From NCBI GenBank assembly GCA_020634885.1, contig JACKAW010000005.1:1-64000 (forward strand): DNA of 64,000 bases. The letters are read 5' to 3'. The notes under the pieces are model-generated. The model did not search any database. It was not told the DNA's origin and saw nothing but the letters and a program-made list of their open reading frames with translations. A program made the position numbers and the translations under genes. The stretch is from Anaerolineales bacterium. GTDB lineage: Bacteria; Chloroflexota; Anaerolineae; Anaerolineales; Villigracilaceae. Below, in pieces: positions 59,850-64,000 of this stretch; position 1 is the stretch's first letter, and each line of letters begins with the position of its first letter.

Positions 59850-60914
59850 TTACTTGGTGGCGATGGTGCCGTCGATGATGCCCTGTTTCACAGCATCGAG
59901 ACCCGCCTTGAGTTCGTCAGAGGCGCCAGCTACATCAGAAAGACCTACGCCGCCATTCGCAAGTGTGCCGACATAAATGCCGCCGGCAAAGGTGCCGTCA
60001 ACTTCGGCTTTGATCGCATCGTACACAGCAACGTTGATGTTCTTGAGAACGCTGGTAAGGATCACGTCGGTGTATTCGGGGGAGGATACAGTCCAATCCA
60101 CATCAACACCAATGATCTTGCAAGCGCCGCTTTCCTGGCAGTACGCAGCAGAACCAAGACCCACAGGTCCAGCAACCGGCATGATGATATCAGCGCCTTC
60201 CTGAACGAAGGATTCAGCGAAGGAACGACCATCATCGAGAGAGTCAAAGTTACCGGTGAAGGAACCATCATTCGCTTCGGTGTTCCAGCCGAGAACTTCA
60301 ACAGCGGTGCCGTTTTCTTCGTTGTAGTACATCACACCCTTTTCGTAACCGATCATGAAAGCGTTTACAGGGGGGATGTTGATACCACCAAAGGTGGCAA
60401 CTTTACCGGTCTGGGTGGAGCCAGCGGCAGCATAACCAGCGAGGAAGCCAGCCTGATCGATCTGGAAGGTCAGACCGAGAACATTGGGCAACTCAGTGGT
60501 GGAACCACAGCTCTTGCCTTCTTCAGCCGGGTCAAAGCAGTCGGGGTAGGCATAATCCACAATCGCAAAGTGGGTTTCGGGGTTCGCCTTGGCGGCAGTG
60601 GCGGTATCTACACCGAGCAAGAAGCCGACGGTGACGATCAGATTGGTGTCTTCATCCAGGAACTGTTGAATATTCTTGGCGTAATCAGACTGCTGGGTGG
60701 ATTCGAGATATTTCGCTTCCACACCGAGTTCTTCAGCAGCTTTTTGAGCACCAGCCCAACCATTGGCATTGAAGGACTTATCATCAATACCACCGAGGTC
60801 GGTTACTTCACCAACTTTGATTGCATCACCACCGCTGGCAGCACCGCCGCCACAGGCAGCGAGAACCAACGAAGCAACGATCAAAGCAGCCATGACAAAA
60901 TATAACTTCTTCAT
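59850..60914 (-). CDS. BMP-family substrate-binding lipoprotein
   Basis: A 354-residue lipoprotein with lipobox LVLAAC (Cys21). The BMP domain has EVTDLGGIDDKSFNANGWAGAQKAAE and SDYAKNIQQFLDEDTNLIVTVGF, followed by VGLGSAAYCQESG; the family binds nucleosides or related ligands for ABC import. The gene has a well-spaced AGGAG site and is driven by a strong promoter. It is upstream of the ATPase and permease genes, with an internal terminator between. Confidence 0.9.
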   Translation of the reverse strand: MKKLYFVMAALIVASLVLAACGGGAASGGDAIKVGEVTDLGGIDDKSFNANGWAGAQKAAEELGVEAKYLESTQQSDYAKNIQQFLDEDTNLIVTVGFLLGVDTATAAKANPETHFAIVDYAYPDCFDPAEEGKSCGSTTELPNVLGLTFQIDQAGFLAGYAAAGSTQTGKVATFGGINIPPVNAFMIGYEKGVMYYNEENGTAVEVLGWNTEANDGSFTGNFDSLDDGRSFAESFVQEGADIIMPVAGPVGLGSAAYCQESGACKIIGVDVDWTVSSPEYTDVILTSVLKNINVAVYDAIKAEVDGTFAGGIYVGTLANGGVGLSDVAGASDELKAGLDAVKQGIIDGTIATK

Positions 60915-60949
60915 GTTATTTCTTCTCCTCTAGAAGATTGTTTAAAATA

Positions 60950-60968
60950 GTTATGCGTTTAGCATAAC
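60950..60968. promoter_or_regulatory. operator-like inverted repeat downstream of the BMP promoter
   Basis: GTTATGC (60950-60956) and GCATAAC (60962-60968) are exact inverses around GTTTA. It lies just downstream of the predicted transcription start (about 60976) and so could be bound by a repressor or form a leader hairpin. Confidence 0.5.
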
Positions 60969-60982
60969 TTCACGACACTTCA

Positions 60983-61011
60983 AGTATAAATCTACATTAT
61001 CCTTTGTGCAA
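60983..61011 (-). promoter_or_regulatory. promoter of the BMP transporter operon
   Basis: On the - strand TTGCAC (61011-61006) and TATACT (60988-60983) have a 17-base spacer. Both hexamers match the consensus well, and the start codon is about 60 bases further on. Confidence 0.7.
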
Positions 61012-61023
61012 GCCTTCGCAATG

Positions 61024-62025
61024 TTAACGCGATTTTGAGACAGTTGTCTCCACGTTTCCGCTTCCTAATTCCTCTAAAAGCCCCATTAATTCTGCTTCAA
61101 GATCAGGGGAAAGGGCATGAGTAGACAAATTGAACTGAAAACGCCCCACTCGCTCAAAAGAGACTTGCCCATCCTTGATCTCCCGCATCACCTCCCGGAC
61201 CTCGGAACTGGTCTGCCCATAAAAAGAGACTGCTACTCCCGAACCTGATTCTGCCATTGCAGCCGCTTGGTCTCGTTCTGCACCAATAGCGTATACACCC
61301 CGTTCCGCCGCCGCTCTCAATGCCCCCTGCCCAGTGACTCCGCCCGCCGCGAAAACCACATCGGCGCCGCGCAAGATCAGGCTGGAAGCGGTCTCGTATC
61401 CCCAGCTTTCATCGAGAAATAATTTTTCACGGTCGCCGTTTTCACGATACACGATCAATGCTTTCACATTCTCATCGGCAAACTTAACGCCTGCCCGAAA
61501 CCCCTCGCAATACCGCCACATGGAATCAATGCCAGATGTTTCGCAAACCCCAGCCACGATTTTTGTTTTCGTTATTCTTGCTGCAACAACTCCAGAAGCG
61601 AACCCCATTTGATCTTCTGGAAACGTAACGGAGATTAAGTTAGGGCGGGATTCTTCAAAGGCTTGATTCAAACCTACAAAAACAGAATCAGGATAAAGGT
61701 CTGCGTTTTGAAGCGTTTCATCATCCAATGAAATGCCGGAGGTGAAGATCACGTCAAAACCCTGCTCGGCAAAATAGGCAATGTTCTTTGAATAATCACG
61801 CGAGCCGACAGATGCAATATATTCCACCCGATCTGCCAGCCCATCTTTCTTAGCTTGTTGTAAACCCAGCCACGCATCGGCGTTAATGCCGTGGTCTTCG
61901 ATGCCTTGCGTATCTGTCACCAATGCGGCGCAGAAGACATCTTCACGAAAACAATCTGACGGCGATAGGCAGGCTGATAAAGCCAAACTTATCACCGTCA
62001 GATGGATGGAATGCCAAATTCGCAA
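61024..62025 (-). CDS. second BMP-family lipoprotein (divergent paralogue)
   Basis: A 333-residue lipoprotein with lipobox LALSAC (Cys19). The BMP domain is recognisable: ALVTDTQGIEDHGINADAWLGLQQAKK, SRDYSKNIAYFAEQGFDVIFTSG and FPEDQMGFASGVVAARITKTKI. Two Cys residues, C25 and C32, lie in the mature N-terminus, which the main paralogue lacks. The start codon is TTG. It has no permease of its own nearby; it follows the MFS gene with a 13-base gap. It may share the adjacent importer or act as a sensor. Confidence 0.8.
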   Translation of the reverse strand: MRIWHSIHLTVISLALSACLSPSDCFREDVFCAALVTDTQGIEDHGINADAWLGLQQAKKDGLADRVEYIASVGSRDYSKNIAYFAEQGFDVIFTSGISLDDETLQNADLYPDSVFVGLNQAFEESRPNLISVTFPEDQMGFASGVVAARITKTKIVAGVCETSGIDSMWRYCEGFRAGVKFADENVKALIVYRENGDREKLFLDESWGYETASSLILRGADVVFAAGGVTGQGALRAAAERGVYAIGAERDQAAAMAESGSGVAVSFYGQTSSEVREVMREIKDGQVSFERVGRFQFNLSTHALSPDLEAELMGLLEELGSGNVETTVSKSR

Positions 62026-62038
62026 TCTTGACTCTTTG

Positions 62039-63292
62039 TTATGCGGCGGTAATGGCTTCGCCTCGCTTTACGCCGAGCATTAGGAATAATGCGGCAACCA
62101 TGAACAATGGCGCCACAAGCATCATTAAGTTGTAGTTGTTGCCGCTAAGTTGAACGATCCACCCATTGACGATGGGTCCGGCAATTGCCGCCAGTGTGGA
62201 GAAGAGATAATACAAGCCTGTGTATGTACCGATGCGTGCAGAATTGGTCATATCGACCACCATGGGCAGGGAGTTGATATTGATCAACGCCCATGATGCG
62301 CCTGCACCCATGAGGAAGAGACTGACGATTCGTACTGTACCAAGCACTGGCAATTTGGTAAGCGGGGTTACAAGGGTTTCAGCGGGCATTACATACAGCC
62401 CAAAGATCAAGCCGCCCAAAAGAATCAATCCTGCGCTGATGGTTACCCTGCGCCCAACACGCGCACCGATGACCCCTGCCACCAATGCAAAGAGGACGAA
62501 GATGAGCGAAAGATGCCCCAGTAAACCGGCGCCATCTGCTTCGTTTAAACCGAGGTGATTGACAGCGTACAATGTGAAGAAGGCTTCAATGGCGTTGTAG
62601 CCGACGAACCATGCAAAGATGGCGAGGAAGAGACGAATGGCGCTCTTCTCTTTATCTGCGATCACTTCGCGCAAGCTGGCAAACATATCTGGCTCGTGTG
62701 GAGAATCTTCATAGTTGTGCGGTTCTTTAATGAAGATAAAGACCAATAAAGCCGAGAGAATGACCAAGCCGGAACCCATCCAAAATGGGAAGTTGGGGTT
62801 GGCGCGGTAAAGTGAAGACCCGACCAAAAACGCAACAATTGCGCCGATGCCGCCCATGAAGTTGACAATGCCGTTGGCTTGTGAGCGTTTTTCTGAGGGG
62901 GTGATATCGGGCATGAGCGCCACCACCGGGGTTCGCCACAGCGCCATGCTCAAAAGCAGGGTGCTGGTACATGCCACAAAAAGCGGAAGTACCGCCGCCA
63001 ATGGAATAATACCGAATGCCAATGCTCCCAAAGGTGCGCCGACTAAAATGAAGGGCATACGTCGTCCAATGGGGGTGCGCAGGCGGTCACTCCATGCACC
63101 GACGGGCGGTTGGATGAATAATGCGGCGATATTATCCAACGTCATGAAGAAGCCGATCCACACCGGAGCGAGGTTGAATTTATCTGCCAGGAAAATGGGG
63201 ACGAATGCGTTGTACACGCCCCAGATCACGCTGACGCCAAAAAAACCGAAGCCGAGTAAAAAGATTTTGCCGTAACTGAATTTTGTTGCCAT
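62039..63292 (-). CDS. MFS transporter
   Basis: A 417-residue protein with about twelve helices. PPVGAWSDRLRTPIGRRMPFILVGAP is the loop 2-3 motif of the MFS, with GRR-P as in sugar-type (SLC45/GPH-like) carriers; the halves are joined by a long charged loop (KEPHNYEDSPHEPDMFASLREVI). A GAGGT site precedes the ATG. It lies between trmD and the second BMP gene. The substrate is not predictable, but sugar or nucleoside is plausible from the neighbours. Confidence 0.85.
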   Translation of the reverse strand: MATKFSYGKIFLLGFGFFGVSVIWGVYNAFVPIFLADKFNLAPVWIGFFMTLDNIAALFIQPPVGAWSDRLRTPIGRRMPFILVGAPLGALAFGIIPLAAVLPLFVACTSTLLLSMALWRTPVVALMPDITPSEKRSQANGIVNFMGGIGAIVAFLVGSSLYRANPNFPFWMGSGLVILSALLVFIFIKEPHNYEDSPHEPDMFASLREVIADKEKSAIRLFLAIFAWFVGYNAIEAFFTLYAVNHLGLNEADGAGLLGHLSLIFVLFALVAGVIGARVGRRVTISAGLILLGGLIFGLYVMPAETLVTPLTKLPVLGTVRIVSLFLMGAGASWALININSLPMVVDMTNSARIGTYTGLYYLFSTLAAIAGPIVNGWIVQLSGNNYNLMMLVAPLFMVAALFLMLGVKRGEAITAA

Positions 63293-63329
63293 CCTTGCAC
63301 CTCTCTCAATTTACGATTTTGCACCCGTG

Positions 63330-64000
63330 TTACTTGTTTTCGTCTTGTTTTAATCCCGCTAAAAACTTTTTATCTTCTTTTGTCAGTTCCGCTGTTTCGA
63401 GCATTTCAGGGCGTTTGTGAAGAGTGCGTAGCAACGCCTGCTCTCTGCGCCATTTATCTATTTTTTTGTGGTCGCCAGAGAGAAGCACATCGGGTACTTT
63501 GTTGCCCCGAAACTCAGGCGGACGGGTGTAGTGCGGATATTCGAGCAAGCCCATGGCGTGCGAGTCATCCTCCGCGCCGGTGGGGTCGCCGAGTACGTTT
63601 GGCAGGAGACGGGAGACCGCATCAATGAGGATGAGCGCGGGAATCTCGCCGCCGGTGAGCACGTAATCACCAATGGATATCTGGTCGGTGACCAAATTTT
63701 CGCGGATGCGTTCGTCAATGCCTTCGTAGCGTCCGCATAGCAGGACGATGCGTTTGTGTTGCGAAAGCTCTTTGGCAATGGATTGGTTGAAGACTCTCCC
63801 CTGCGGCGTAAGTAAAATGATCGGTGTTGAATCAGGCTCAGGCGTAGAAGGAGGCGAAGCGATTCCCAGTACGGTTTCGATCGCTTCAAAGACCGGTTCC
63901 GGCTTCATTACCATTCCGCCGCCGCCGCCGTAGGGAGTGTCGTCGGTGGTGTGGTGCTTGTCGTGGGTGTAATCGCGGATGTTATGGACGTTGACTTGAA
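63330..64000 (-). CDS. trmD: tRNA (guanine-37-N1)-methyltransferase, 5' end beyond window
   Basis: The frame stays open to the right edge of the window, so the N-terminus is missing. The visible part begins QVNVHNIRDYTHDKHH and then has DDTPYGGGGGMVMKPEPVFEAIE. LLCGRYEGIDERI, SIGDYVLTGGE and the C-terminal LLSGDHKKIDKWRRE give the SPOUT-class knot and the TrmD-specific tail. It makes m1G37 in tRNAs to prevent frameshifting. It is transcribed towards the MFS gene. Confidence 0.95.
   Translation of the reverse strand, partial: QVNVHNIRDYTHDKHHTTDDTPYGGGGGMVMKPEPVFEAIETVLGIASPPSTPEPDSTPIILLTPQGRVFNQSIAKELSQHKRIVLLCGRYEGIDERIRENLVTDQISIGDYVLTGGEIPALILIDAVSRLLPNVLGDPTGAEDDSHAMGLLEYPHYTRPPEFRGNKVPDVLLSGDHKKIDKWRREQALLRTLHKRPEMLETAELTKEDKKFLAGLKQDENK

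Noticed and set aside
1..64000. Strand asymmetry of G and C as evidence of a replication origin
   Set aside because: By eye the G/C balance changes several times along the window without relation to the box array; a genome-wide computation is needed.
1..64000. CRISPR arrays, tRNA or rRNA genes, insertion sequences and phage genes
   Set aside because: No regularly spaced direct repeats of CRISPR form, no cloverleaf-like stretch that I could recognise, and no transposase, integrase or phage motif were seen.

Overview
The window looks like chromosomal DNA of a member of the Chloroflexota, most likely class Anaerolineae. The reasons are a run of lipoproteins with NBR1-Ig-like domains and Thr/Pro-rich linkers, a BMP-type nucleoside ABC importer, a very large glycan locus rich in GT-C membrane glycosyltransferases, and mid-range GC. 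This is inference from gene content; there is no rRNA or other marker gene. I found no tRNA, rRNA, IS element or CRISPR array.

About 1-46.5 kb is one large surface-polysaccharide locus. A rightward block (1-19.2 kb) carries five GT4 and one GT2 glycosyltransferases, two methyltransferases, three nucleotide-sugar enzymes (Rmd-like, LegB-like and an RmlA-like nucleotidyltransferase), an AsnB amidotransferase and three large membrane glycosyltransferase-like proteins. It ends at a perfect palindrome shared with a short leftward operon of three methyltransferase genes (19.2-22.1 kb), one of them fused to a GT2 domain. A symmetric divergent promoter separates that operon from a rightward block (22.1-37.3 kb). 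This begins with a winged-helix regulator and holds a GDP-fucose synthase, an ABC polysaccharide exporter (Wzm/Wzt), a KpsC/KpsS-like transferase, PseB, an RmlD-like reductase, a NUDIX hydrolase and a NeuB-family nonulosonate synthase. The last block (37.3-46.5 kb) has three GT-C-like membrane proteins, two sulfotransferases, a GT2 enzyme, a short Wzz-like protein and an O-antigen-ligase-like protein.

Together these genes would make several nucleotide sugars, assemble, methylate, amidate and sulfate glycans, and export or transfer them across the membrane. No initiating sugar-phosphate transferase, no Wzx flippase, and no Gmd or PseC/G/H/F are present here, so some steps must be encoded elsewhere.

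From 46.5 kb the content changes: an orphan histidine kinase, an alpha/beta hydrolase, RdgB and QueG, then five tandem NBR1-Ig lipoproteins (50.7-55.5 kb), a BMP-type importer (two permeases, a double ATPase and a lipoprotein; 55.7-60.9 kb), a second BMP lipoprotein, an MFS transporter and TrmD, which is cut by the window edge.

Two non-coding patterns stand out. Between 34,335 and 34,676 about fifteen DnaA-box-like 9-mers, five of them exact, lie on one strand at spacings that are multiples of about one helical turn. Also, many gene ends in the glycan locus are hugged by different inverted repeats that include or abut the stop codon.
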